Assembly (NCBI GenBank): GCA_011053055.1
Contig: DRHT01000052.1
Coordinates: 1-64,000, forward strand
Direction: 5' to 3'
Source: Halopseudomonas sabulinigri
GTDB lineage: Bacteria > Pseudomonadota > Gammaproteobacteria > Pseudomonadales > Pseudomonadaceae
DNA length: 64,000 nt
A program made the translations under genes and the position numbers. Under the pieces are notes generated by a model. It did no database searches. It worked only from the letters and a program-made list of their open reading frames with translations, and was not told the origin of the DNA. Positions 52,704 through 61,242 of the stretch are shown here, piece after piece. Within the stretch, counting starts at the first letter, position 1. Each line of letters begins with the position of its first letter.

Positions 52704-53856
52704 TATGACCGACCCTCTCTGGATCTGGCAGCAACCTGACTGGCCGCGCTTCACTTGGCAAGCTGAACCGCTTGCTCCGCTGCTGCGCGCCTGTACCCAG
52801 GCGCAAGGTCGGCTGATCGGCATGCTTGGTGCTGTCGGCAATGACACAGAAGCGCAAAGCAGCCTCGATGCCATGCTGCAGAACATCGTTACCTCATCCG
52901 CTATCGAAGGCGAACAGCTGAATGTCGGCTCAGTACGCTCCTCTCTGGCAAAGCGACTGGGAGTAAGCGAGGAGGGCCGAACCACTGCGCGCTCAGAAGG
53001 CTTGGCGCAATTGCTGCTCGACGCCACGCAGGCACATCAGCAGCCATTAGACCTGGAGCGGCTATACGCTTGGCACCGCTGGTTATTCCCGGACGACGAC
53101 AGCCTTATTGCACGTCCGCTGCTCATTGGCGCGCTGCGTGGTGATGAGCCCATGCAGGTTGTTTCCGGGCGTCTCGACCGCCCCACCGTGCACTTTGAAG
53201 CGCCACCCCGCGCCGGGCTTGAACAGCAACTGGCCGATTTTCTGGATTGGTTCGAGCGCAGCCGCAGCGACGCCAGCCTCGACCCCTTGCTACGCGCCGG
53301 CATCGCCCATTTCTGGTTCGTAACCCTGCATCCCTTCGATGACGGTAACGGCAGGCTTACCCGCGCCATAACCGATCTGGCATTGGCTCAGGGAGAGCAT
53401 CAAACCATCCGTTTTTACGCCATGTCTGCCAGCATCCTCGACGACCGCGCCGGTTATTACCGCATCCTGGAGGCCAGCCAGAAAGGCCCGCTGGGTATCA
53501 CCGCCTGGCTGCAGTGGTTTCTCGCTACGCTGCTCAATAGCCTGGAGCAGGCACTGGCGCGCATTGACCGCGTGCTGATCAAAGCGCGCTTCTGGCAGAC
53601 GTATCGCAGCCAAACCTTTAGCGCCGAGCAGACCAAAGTACTGAACCGCCTACTTGATGGAGGCGAACGCGGTTTTGAGGCAGGTATCAGTGCTGCTCAA
53701 TATCAGGCCGTAGCCAAGGTATCCAAAGCAACAGCCACTCGCCACCTCAGCGACCTTGTAGCGAAAGGCTGCATCATCCGACTGCCTGGAGGTGGGCGCA
53801 GTACACGCTATCAGGTGAATAACGCAGGCAATGCTGCAACCTACAGTGCTCCATGA
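52693..53856 (+). CDS. Fic family AMP-transferase with DUF4172 N-terminus and C-terminal winged helix (class II)
   Basis: A 387-residue protein. The DUF4172-like start has WIWQQPDWPRFTW. The inhibitory motif (S/T)xxxE(G/N) is SSAIEG at 68-73, in front of the Fic core, so this is a class II autoinhibited protein. The active site HPFDDGNGR (213-221) is canonical. The C-terminal 70 residues look like a winged helix (ATATRHLSDLVAKG). It may AMPylate a host protein and bind its own promoter. The start is chosen at ATG 52693; 52660 would run through the repeat array, and 52705 is also possible. No good ribosome site is seen, so it may be leaderless. Confidence 0.85.
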   Translation: MSESMTDPLWIWQQPDWPRFTWQAEPLAPLLRACTQAQGRLIGMLGAVGNDTEAQSSLDAMLQNIVTSSAIEGEQLNVGSVRSSLAKRLGVSEEGRTTARSEGLAQLLLDATQAHQQPLDLERLYAWHRWLFPDDDSLIARPLLIGALRGDEPMQVVSGRLDRPTVHFEAPPRAGLEQQLADFLDWFERSRSDASLDPLLRAGIAHFWFVTLHPFDDGNGRLTRAITDLALAQGEHQTIRFYAMSASILDDRAGYYRILEASQKGPLGITAWLQWFLATLLNSLEQALARIDRVLIKARFWQTYRSQTFSAEQTKVLNRLLDGGERGFEAGISAAQYQAVAKVSKATATRHLSDLVAKGCIIRLPGGGRSTRYQVNNAGNAATYSAP

Positions 53857-53991
53857 CGTGGCCTCATGGCTAATGGCCGCAATATTATCGTGCTATCAAA
53901 CTAAATTTAGGTACTATCCAGTTAAACCGGGTTCGTAAAATTAGGCCATGCAACTCAGGCCAGTTGACTCAGAATAACGGAAGGACAGGAA

Positions 53992-54762
53992 ATGGATTTC
54001 TCTCCCATCATCGCGCCGCTATGGGGCATGCTCGGCTGGCTTATTCCGCTGATGTTCCTAGCCGGCCTGCTCAAGTCGCCTTGGTTCAAGGGCTATATCG
54101 GTGAGCTGCTGGTGCGGCTATTCGCACATTGGCAGTTGGATAAGCAGGTCTACCGCCGCCTGCATAACGTCACCCTGAATACCCCAGACGGCACCACGCA
54201 GATCGACCACGTTTTTCTCTCGCCCTATGGCATCTTCGTGCTGGAAACGAAGAACATGAGCGGCTGGATTTTTGGCAGCGAAAAACAGGCCCAGTGGACG
54301 CAGAAGCTCTACAAGCGCAGCTTCAAATTCCAAAACCCGCTGCGGCAAAACTACAAACACCTCAAAGCGATGGAAGCCACGCTGGGCCTCAACCCCCAGC
54401 ACCTGCACTCGGTGATTACCTTTGTTGGCGGCAGCACCTTCAAAACCGAGCTGCCCGCCAACGTGACCCAGGGCATCGGATTTATCCGCTATATCAAATC
54501 ATTCCAGCAACGCGTGTTCAGCGAGGCGGAAGTCGCAGCCATGCTCAAATCCCTTCAAACCGGCCGCCTTGCACCCAGCCTGGCCACGCACCGCGAGCAT
54601 GTGCAAAACCTCAAGCGTCGAAATGATCCGACAGCGGAGCGGCAATGTCCGAAGTGTGGCAGTGCTTTGTTGATTCGGACTGTGAAGTCAGGGGCGAAAG
54701 CTGGGCAGCAGTTTTGGGGGTGTTCGGCGTTTCCGAAGTGCCGAATGATGCAAAGCCTTTAA
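53992..54762 (+). CDS. NERD-domain protein with C-terminal zinc ribbon
   Basis: A 256-residue protein anchored by an N-terminal hydrophobic segment (LIPLMFLAGLL). The NERD (nuclease-related) domain covers about 35-150, with GELLVRLF, IDHVFLSPYGIFVLETKN and the following Lys, similar to the PD-(D/E)XK core (Asp and ETK). The C-terminus is a topoisomerase-type zinc ribbon: CPKCGS, then CSAFPKC. Such proteins are common in accessory regions, and a DNA-binding nuclease role is likely but unproven. A typical GGAAGGACAGGAA site precedes ATG 53992. Confidence 0.8.
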   Translation: MDFSPIIAPLWGMLGWLIPLMFLAGLLKSPWFKGYIGELLVRLFAHWQLDKQVYRRLHNVTLNTPDGTTQIDHVFLSPYGIFVLETKNMSGWIFGSEKQAQWTQKLYKRSFKFQNPLRQNYKHLKAMEATLGLNPQHLHSVITFVGGSTFKTELPANVTQGIGFIRYIKSFQQRVFSEAEVAAMLKSLQTGRLAPSLATHREHVQNLKRRNDPTAERQCPKCGSALLIRTVKSGAKAGQQFWGCSAFPKCRMMQSL

Positions 54763-55136
54763 CATGCGGCCTCCATATCGAACCTGCGCGCGCTCAAAAG
54801 CCTGAGTCAGATAAGCATTTTATTGAGCGGGAAAACAATGAGGTTAGGAATCCAGTTTGACCAGTAAAAAAGCAGAAAATTAATGTTCATCTGCCCCCAA
54901 TTCCTTGCAGAACGCATCACGTCAGCCTTAAAACGATGCAGTTGGAATAGATGGCACCGTATTTTCCACATCTGCTTTAGTCACAACTGATTGTGATAGA
55001 TATCAAAGTTATGGGATTATTTGATCTACGTGGCTTCGATGTGTGTTGTGTGGGTTTTTATGTTGTGACGCACAAATGACAGGTCTCACGCGGCTGAACT
55101 GGCGATCAATGACTTCCGATGAATGGCGATTTCTCA
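54763..55136. other. Intergenic stretch at the edge of the AT-rich methyltransferase unit
   Basis: About 370 bases without a supported gene, changing to AT-rich composition from about 54,850. A sequence at 54993-55006, GTGAT-N4-ATCAA, resembles an Anr/FNR box and overlaps a weaker CRP-like TGTGA-N6-TCAAA. A TTGTG-ACG-CACAA palindrome is nearby around 55062. These may be the promoter region of the methyltransferase gene. Confidence 0.35.
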
Positions 55137-56162
55137 ATGACTTATGACTTAACTGCGCTAGATTTATTTTCTGGCTGCGGGGGCTTAACTCAAGGGCTAA
55201 AAAATGCTGGCTACAAGGTGATCGGCGCAGTAGAGATCAATGAAAAAGCGCGACATACCTATTCTTTGAATCATGGTGACGTTCCTCTGGTTGGTACGGA
55301 TATAAAGGGTGTGAACGCAGATGACCTGATGAGTTTATTAGGCATAAATGTAGGTGAGCTAGATTTGCTCGCAGGCTGTCCCCCATGCCAAGGTTTTTCG
55401 ACAATGCGTTCACGGAATGGACGCGAACCTGTAGCTGATGATCGAAATTTTCTTATAGACGAGTTCGCCAGAATCGCTTTCGCGACGATGCCTAAAATGA
55501 TAATGATGGAAAATGTTCCCTCGCTTGCAAAGTTTGAGCGTTTCACCGACTTTGTAGAGCGTCTTACTAAGGCCGGGTATACCGTAATACACAAGGTATT
55601 AGATGTCTCTAAGTTCGGTGTCCCTCAGCGGCGTAAGCGCTTGATTTTGTCCGCTAGTAGAGTTGGCGCCGCTGCATTGGCTGAAGATTTTTCTGGAAAA
55701 GTCACGGTAAGAGATACAATCGAACAGCTACCGCAAGCTGGAACTAGCGGAGATTCTGCACATGACTACTCATCTCCTAGGCGAAGCGAAAAGGTAAAAG
55801 CTCTTATTGCAGCTATTCCAAAAGATGGTGGTAGTAGGGATAGCTTACCGATGGAGATGCGCCTCAAATGTCACTTGAGAACGAATGGCTTCAATGATGT
55901 GTACGGAAGAATGCGGTGGGATGAAATATCTCCAACAATTACAAGCGGTTGTATAAATCCTTCTAAAGGCCGCTTCTTGCATCCAGAAGAAGATAGGCCT
56001 ATAACCCTTAGAGAGGCGGCCTTGTTACAAGGTTTTCCAGTTACGTACAAGTTTGATATTTCACATGGTAAAGAAGCAATCAGTTTAATGATTGGCAATG
56101 CTCTTCCGCCTCCGTTTATTGCAGCTCATGGAAGAGCGATGGCGAAGATGTTAATGCGATGA
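55137..56162 (+). CDS. DNA (cytosine-5-)-methyltransferase
   Basis: A 341-residue C5-cytosine methyltransferase. Motif I is LDLFSGCGGL (9-18), motif IV is the catalytic AGCPPCQGFS (Cys84), motif VI is MMENVP (Glu125), motif VIII is PQRRKRL, motif IX is REAALLQGFP and motif X is IGNALPPP. All are intact, so it should be active. Its target-recognition region is unremarkable and the recognised sequence is unknown. ATG 55137 is preferred because motif I lies about nine residues in, as usual; an ATG at 55119 is possible and neither has a good ribosome site. It overlaps the next gene by four bases, in an AT-rich unit unlike its surroundings. Confidence 0.93.
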   Translation: MTYDLTALDLFSGCGGLTQGLKNAGYKVIGAVEINEKARHTYSLNHGDVPLVGTDIKGVNADDLMSLLGINVGELDLLAGCPPCQGFSTMRSRNGREPVADDRNFLIDEFARIAFATMPKMIMMENVPSLAKFERFTDFVERLTKAGYTVIHKVLDVSKFGVPQRRKRLILSASRVGAAALAEDFSGKVTVRDTIEQLPQAGTSGDSAHDYSSPRRSEKVKALIAAIPKDGGSRDSLPMEMRLKCHLRTNGFNDVYGRMRWDEISPTITSGCINPSKGRFLHPEEDRPITLREAALLQGFPVTYKFDISHGKEAISLMIGNALPPPFIAAHGRAMAKMLMR

Positions 56163-57907
56163 GTAAATCTCAAGAGCTTATCGGTCAGATTAAGAAAAGT
56201 TTTATTAACAAAGATTTTGACAAGTTTATCCATGAAATAAATTTCCCCAACTTTAAAAGTTTTGCGGCCAACACGAAAATTAAATTTAACTTTCCCGTTA
56301 CGGTGGTGGTCGGCCCAAACGGCGGAGGTAAAAGCTCGTTGCTCCAGGCTGCTTGGGGAATGCCGCTAAAATTTAGCACTTCGCGATTCTGGTTTTCTAC
56401 CCCAGTAGATCCGATAGGTTTTGGTAAGGGGCGGCAGAATAGATATTGGTACTCCCATTATATAAAAAATATCGACCAGACTGTTCAATGCCGCAAAATG
56501 AGCGGGCTTAAAAGGCACGGATATTGGGAGCCTACCCGACCTGCCCAAAAAGAAAATATGAGCAAAATGCCGCCAAAAACCGCGAAAAACATGGCATATA
56601 TGAGCGATACTGGGGATAGGTGGAGCCAGGTTGAACGCATACCGCATTATATTAATTCAAAGAACGACTCCAGCGCATTTGAAAGGTATTTTCACTCAGC
56701 CGAAAGTTCTACATTGGAAAAAAGACAAGACAGGTTTGTAAAGTATTCTCGTCAACTTAAAATTGCGATCGACACGAAAAGTCAAAAGCTTAGCTATTAT
56801 CGTAAGGAGCGGATTAAAGAAAATTTTGATATTAGCCCAGATAAGCTTTCTGCGATAAACTCTATTTTGCAAAAAAAGTATAAATCGGCCAGATATATCA
56901 ATCATTCACTGTATGATCGTAACTTCTCAGGCAGTGTTATATTTGAAACCGAGGAGCGAAGTTACTCGGAATGTTTTGCGGGAAGCGGAGAGTTGGCGGT
57001 GGTGAATTACGTTTTATCTCTCGGAAAGGTGAATAAATATGATTTGGTTCTTTTAGATGAGCCCGAAACATCGCTTCACCCAGGCGCACAGGCTAGGCTT
57101 CTAGAGTATATTTTAGAAATAACCAAGAAAAAGTATTTGCAAGTTATAATTTCATCGCATGCTCCAACCTTTGTTGAGTTGTTGCCAGCTGAAGCGCTGA
57201 TTGTTCTAGACGAAACTCCGGGCGGGGTTACGGCCAGAAATGAACCAACTAAAGCATCCGCGTTTCATCGATTAGGCCACATTGAAAGCAATAAGATCAC
57301 GCTGATTACAGAGGACGTTTTATTGGAGGCCTTAACTAAGAGGTCGTTGAAGTATATACCGATAGAGCTGAAAAGAAAGGTTGTGGTGGTCGCTGCTGAA
57401 GTAGGTGCGTCCGAGATGCTATCGAATCAGGCGCGAGCGTATGCGCAAGCCGAGGCTGCTGTGATAATGGTGCTTGACGGAGACCAGAGAAAGATTGGTG
57501 AAGTTATTGATCTGGATCCAGCGCTTCTGTCCCAGAAAGTGATCGAGGAGAGCGTTGCACTTTTAAAAGATAATAATGTCTCTATTGTGGGAACGCGTCA
57601 AGATTTGGGAAAATGGATAAGTTGGTGTAAAGGCCATGTTTTATTTATCGATGAAACTTGTCCGGAAGAAATATTTTTAGAGATTCTTAACTCCTCCCAC
57701 CCGCTCCTCAGTAATCCAAAAGCCACTAATGGTAAGTTCAAAGAGGCTGTGAGGAATGAACTTCATAAGATTAGTGCGCAAAGAACTCTCTCAGCTCAAG
57801 CGATTTTGTTTGACTATCTATTGGGTAAAGAATGCGAAGGCTCAAAAGTTGATAAAAAAATTAAGTCGCTTGCAACTAGCTTGGAAAAAAAATTAAAAAA
57901 ACTTTAA
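56159..57907 (+). CDS. OLD-like ATPase with TOPRIM-like C-terminal domain
   Basis: A 582-residue protein translationally coupled to the methyltransferase (ATGA at 56159). Walker A is GPNGGGKSS (52-60), the ABC-type signature is GSGEL (276-280), Walker B is LVLLDEPETSLHPG (296-309), and the switch histidine is in SSHAPT (334). The C-terminal half resembles an OLD-type TOPRIM domain: an acidic ITED (Glu385) and VMVLDGD (Asp440, Asp442). The long, Lys- and Tyr-rich insert at 110-260 is unusual. OLD nucleases take part in phage defence (OLD, Gabija, retron partners). Here the partner is a methyltransferase, so restriction or abortive infection is plausible, unproven. Confidence 0.8.
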   Translation: MSKSQELIGQIKKSFINKDFDKFIHEINFPNFKSFAANTKIKFNFPVTVVVGPNGGGKSSLLQAAWGMPLKFSTSRFWFSTPVDPIGFGKGRQNRYWYSHYIKNIDQTVQCRKMSGLKRHGYWEPTRPAQKENMSKMPPKTAKNMAYMSDTGDRWSQVERIPHYINSKNDSSAFERYFHSAESSTLEKRQDRFVKYSRQLKIAIDTKSQKLSYYRKERIKENFDISPDKLSAINSILQKKYKSARYINHSLYDRNFSGSVIFETEERSYSECFAGSGELAVVNYVLSLGKVNKYDLVLLDEPETSLHPGAQARLLEYILEITKKKYLQVIISSHAPTFVELLPAEALIVLDETPGGVTARNEPTKASAFHRLGHIESNKITLITEDVLLEALTKRSLKYIPIELKRKVVVVAAEVGASEMLSNQARAYAQAEAAVIMVLDGDQRKIGEVIDLDPALLSQKVIEESVALLKDNNVSIVGTRQDLGKWISWCKGHVLFIDETCPEEIFLEILNSSHPLLSNPKATNGKFKEAVRNELHKISAQRTLSAQAILFDYLLGKECEGSKVDKKIKSLATSLEKKLKKL

Positions 57908-58320
57908 AGGGTTGGTTGATAGAGGATTTTACTAGCGCCCGGAATTAAGTTTCATGTGGATGGGCGATGCGTTTTATTAAAGTTAGATGGGTTGCTCATC
58001 CTACTTTAGAGCTATTGCTAAAGCTTGGCTGCGAGAGATCGGCAATTTTCTAGGAAAACGGCCGCTCGAAAGTTGCCAGTTCAATGTGTCAGATTGCTAG
58101 GTCTTAATCGTTTGCAGACCCCGAATTAGCACTGCAGAATTTTATTACCCGGATTACGCTCATATCCACATATAGCGTTGAGTACCGATAGGCGCCTCAA
58201 CTTCAGCCAATTATGCTTGTCCATCCTACGCTACGCTCGACTTTATCCCGCATACAGCGCCTCTAGGCATGCAGTAATCCTCTCGCTCTTAGCACCGTAC
58301 GTTAACTTGGTTTTGCTTCC
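57908..58320. repeat. Non-coding spacer with degenerate intergenic repeats
   Basis: No supported gene in about 400 bases. Between 57958-57971 and 57986-58001 lie imperfect inverted copies of GGATGgGC...GATGGGTTGCTCATCC. A related CCATCCTACGCTACG occurs near 58214-58228. Such GGATGGG/CCATCCTACG elements recur in pseudomonad intergenic regions, so I take this as a decayed repeat cluster at the right end of the accessory segment. Confidence 0.4.
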
Positions 58321-58983
58321 TCAATCCTCCCACTGCGCATCCCGCCGGGTAATACAAGCCGCCAACAACGCCTCCAACGACGCCTGCAACTCCTGCATAA
58401 ATACATTACTGTCCTCACCCGGAGTCAGCGCTTCACCAATCACCACATCACAGTTGAACGGCACCAGCATGGATTCGCCTTTGGGCAGAGCGCGGCCGAG
58501 GCCGTGCATGGCGATGGGGGTGACGGTGGTGCCGGGGTGGCTGCGGGCTAGGTGGTAGATGCCTTTGCGCAGTGGTTGCAGTTGTTCGGCTTCGCCGCGG
58601 CTGCCTTCAGGGAAGAGCAGCAGGATTTCTTCGTTGGCGAGTGCCTGTTGGCAGAGGTCAAACACCTTTTCCTTGTCGACCTGGCTTTGCCGGTCGAGCG
58701 GGATGATGCCGATGACGTTGAGCGATAGCCAGGCGGTAAAACGGTTGCGCAGGAAGTAGTCGGCGGCGGCGACCGGGCGTACGCGGTGCAACTGGCTGAG
58801 CGGGTAGAGCGCCATCAGCACCAGTGTATCTAGGTGGCTGTTGTGGTTGGCTGCGAGGATCGCCGGCCCGCGTGCGGGCAGGCGCTGTACGGAGTAAATG
58901 TTGAGCCCCAGCAGCAGATACACCACGGGTTTGACGATCAGCATAAAAAACAGCCGCTTAGGCAGACGCTTAAAAAATGACAT
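58321..58983 (-). CDS. 1-acylglycerol-3-phosphate acyltransferase-like protein (PlsC family)
   Basis: A 220-residue acyltransferase. Motif I is NHNSHLD (NHx4D type), and motif III is LLFPEGSRGE. It probably uses acyl-CoA or acyl-ACP to acylate a lysolipid at the membrane; an N-terminal hydrophobic segment is present (FFMLIVKPVVYLLLG). ATG 58983 with GAGG upstream is preferred over the frame start at 59010, which overlaps cdsA-like coding. It lies last in a four-gene phospholipid operon and precedes the accessory region boundary. Confidence 0.87.
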   Translation of the reverse strand: MSFFKRLPKRLFFMLIVKPVVYLLLGLNIYSVQRLPARGPAILAANHNSHLDTLVLMALYPLSQLHRVRPVAAADYFLRNRFTAWLSLNVIGIIPLDRQSQVDKEKVFDLCQQALANEEILLLFPEGSRGEAEQLQPLRKGIYHLARSHPGTTVTPIAMHGLGRALPKGESMLVPFNCDVVIGEALTPGEDSNVFMQELQASLEALLAACITRRDAQWED

Positions 58984-58990
58984 GGCGGCC

Positions 58991-59947
58991 TCAGTAGCTG
59001 GTGTAAACAAGAAAGTGGAAGAACAGCGGCGCGGTGTACATCAGGCTGTCGATACGGTCGAGAATACCGCCGTGGCCGGGAATCAGCTGGCTGGTGTCCT
59101 TGATGCGCAGGTCACGCTTGACCGCAGAGATGGTCAGATCGCCGATAAAGCCCGCGATGCCGATCAGCAGGCCGGCGGCCAGCCCCTGCCAGAAACTCAG
59201 TGGCGTGAGCCAGGGTGCGAGCATGCCGCCCAGCAGCGTGGTGGTGGCTACGCCGCCAAGAAAACCAGCCCAGGTTTTGTTGGGGCTGATGGTGGGCACT
59301 ATCTTGCGCTCGCCAAACTTCTTACCCCAGATGTACTGCGCTACATCGTTGAACTGGGTGAGGAAGACCAGATACAGCACCAGACCGACGCCGCCACCGG
59401 ACGCATTTTGATCGGCTGGCAGCATCAGCAGATAGGCCACGTGGCTGATGGCGAATACGGTGGTCATGATTGCCCATTGGTAGGAGCCCACCGCGCGGAT
59501 AAAGCCCTTGGTTTCGCCCAGCATCAGCAGGCCGAAGGGGATCAGCAGGAACAGGTACACCGGAATAAACACGATGAACATGCCGTACCAGTCGGTGGCA
59601 ATCCAGTAATACTGCAGCGGCACCATCAGGTAGAGCGCGAGGATCAGGCGGCGGTCGGTGATGCGTACGGGCAAGATCGAGAATATTTCCCGCAGCGCAA
59701 TAAAGCTGAGTAAGGCGAAGAAAATCAGCGAGGCGACCTGGCCAATCATCAGTGCGGTAAACACCACCGCGACCATGACCCACCAGGAGTTAATGCGCTG
59801 TTTGAGTTCCAGATGCGCTTCCGGGCTGAGGCGTGAGCGCAGGCGCCACTGGGTGATGGAGGCCACCACTAGCATTGCCAGCACTACCAGCATGGCCCCA
59901 AGTGCATTGGGGGTGAGGTCGAGCATAAAGGCCAGGCCGATATCCAT
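58991..59947 (-). CDS. CdsA-like phosphatidate cytidylyltransferase
   Basis: A 318-residue membrane protein with about eight helices. It ends with the CTP-transferase signature SAVKRDLRIKDTSQLIPGHGG and the DRIDSL segment, the CdsA diagnostic. It makes CDP-diacylglycerol from phosphatidate and CTP. This is a second, non-essential-type copy: essential cdsA is normally beside bamA/uppS. ATG 59947 has GTGGAG nine bases upstream. It directly precedes the acyltransferase gene (7-base gap) and follows the CDP-alcohol phosphotransferase (1-base gap). Confidence 0.92.
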   Translation of the reverse strand: MDIGLAFMLDLTPNALGAMLVVLAMLVVASITQWRLRSRLSPEAHLELKQRINSWWVMVAVVFTALMIGQVASLIFFALLSFIALREIFSILPVRITDRRLILALYLMVPLQYYWIATDWYGMFIVFIPVYLFLLIPFGLLMLGETKGFIRAVGSYQWAIMTTVFAISHVAYLLMLPADQNASGGGVGLVLYLVFLTQFNDVAQYIWGKKFGERKIVPTISPNKTWAGFLGGVATTTLLGGMLAPWLTPLSFWQGLAAGLLIGIAGFIGDLTISAVKRDLRIKDTSQLIPGHGGILDRIDSLMYTAPLFFHFLVYTSY

Positions 59948-59948
59948 C

Positions 59949-60611
59949 TTAGTTGGCTCCACGTTGTTGCAGGCGCAGATAGGCGCCAATCAGGCGGCGC
60001 ATCGCGGTCATCGCGCTACCCACCACCAGCAGGATCAGGCTGATCCAGAGCACCATGCCGTAGTGCCCCCAGAAGATTTCCAATGCGCTAATCACCGCAG
60101 CCACGGTGATCAGCGCCATGCGTTGCTGCTTGGCCATCGGGCCGCGAAAATCTGCGGGCAGGCCGAGCGAGACGCCCAGCACGCGGATATAAGCCGTCAT
60201 GACCGCCAGCAAGGCGCCGAGCCAGGCAAGCCACATGGCGCTAGGGTAATCTGGCAGCGCAAAGCCGCAGGCGATGATCAGCAACGGATCGGCTATGCGG
60301 TCAGGCACATCGTTGAACAGCTCGCCGGCCAGCGTTTGCTTGCCACCTTCCATCGCGACCATGCCATCGAACAGGTTGCACAGCAGGCGCAATTGAATCA
60401 GCAGCGCAGCGGCCAGAAACCACAGTGAGCGCTCACCCGCTAGCGCCTGCCCGGCCATCACCAGCGCAGCGCCGCCGCCCAGGGCAAAGACCACACTGAG
60501 CACCGATATCTGGTTGGGCGTGACACTGCGGCGACTGAGCCAGGCTGCGAAGCGTCGCATCAGTTGCTGATCGCGAATCTTCAAGGGGCGGCGGTTGCTG
60601 AGGTCGGTCAT
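59949..60611 (-). CDS. CDP-alcohol phosphatidyltransferase family protein
   Basis: A 220-residue membrane enzyme. The catalytic motif DG-x2-A-R-x8-G-x3-D-x3-D reads DGMVAM...GELFNDVPD, so the conserved Arg is Met and one of the Asp positions is Asn, with a neighbouring Asp. It probably transfers a phosphatidyl group from CDP-DAG to an alcohol, but the altered residues suggest a special subfamily, or reduced activity. It sits in an operon with a CdsA-like enzyme that makes its donor and an acyltransferase. Confidence 0.83.
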   Translation of the reverse strand: MTDLSNRRPLKIRDQQLMRRFAAWLSRRSVTPNQISVLSVVFALGGGAALVMAGQALAGERSLWFLAAALLIQLRLLCNLFDGMVAMEGGKQTLAGELFNDVPDRIADPLLIIACGFALPDYPSAMWLAWLGALLAVMTAYIRVLGVSLGLPADFRGPMAKQQRMALITVAAVISALEIFWGHYGMVLWISLILLVVGSAMTAMRRLIGAYLRLQQRGAN

Positions 60612-60614
60612 GGT

Positions 60615-61010
60615 TTACTGCTCCGAAGAACTGGCGCTGGCATCACGCGCCAGCGAAAAAGTGAGATACAGGCAATAGGCAAAGGCCAATGCGCTGGGCG
60701 GCAATATGGTGGCCCAAAGCGCGGGCGTGGCATTGGCAGTATGGGCTAACCAAAGTGCGCTGAAGCTGACCGATACGATCAGCAGGGGCGGCAGAATGAT
60801 GCGTAATACAGGGCCGGGCAGGCGTTCAAATAAGGCATTGGCGCAGGCAGCCATCAACAGAGTAAGAACGGCGCTGGCGGAGCCTTGCAGTAAACCGGCG
60901 ATCAGCGCTTCCTGATGGCCCGCCGACCAGTTGGCTAGCAGCGCCCAACCACCCCAGAGTAGAAAGGCCAATGCAGCGGCAGCCAGGCGGCCAGGCGCGA
61001 CGGCACTCAT
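60615..61010 (-). CDS. Uncharacterised small membrane protein
   Basis: A 131-residue protein with about four hydrophobic segments and no recognised domain. It is the first gene of the phospholipid operon, four bases before the phosphotransferase. ATG 61010 is used because it starts the first helix; a TTG at 61082 would add 24 residues without a ribosome site. It may be a small accessory to the pathway. Confidence 0.6.
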   Translation of the reverse strand: MSAVAPGRLAAAALAFLLWGGWALLANWSAGHQEALIAGLLQGSASAVLTLLMAACANALFERLPGPVLRIILPPLLIVSVSFSALWLAHTANATPALWATILPPSALAFAYCLYLTFSLARDASASSSEQ

Positions 61011-61242
61011 CGCGTCTGGCCTGTTGCACAGGGCATTGTGTGAGTATTCAAGGACGCTGAGAAGGTAAGCGGCAGGGAGCAAAAGAAGCGCTGTACTGGC
61101 AAAAGGAGCATGCCCTGAAATCCTGTTCGATCGGCAATCAAGAGGAGCAGCTTAACGCATATGCTGAGCAGCGCACGAGTGCGCGCTGTTCAGGCTGTGA
61201 CGGTCATCATGCGGTATAGAGCAATGCGGCGCGGGTTTTAAC

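Noticed and set aside
58898-59713. A 271-codon rightward open frame opposite cdsA
   Set aside because: It is the antisense of a well-supported CdsA gene with a full signature; its translation has no domain and no start signal.
59658-60428. A 256-codon rightward frame opposite cdsA and the phosphotransferase
   Set aside because: It spans two real genes on the other strand; codon bias makes long antisense frames here.
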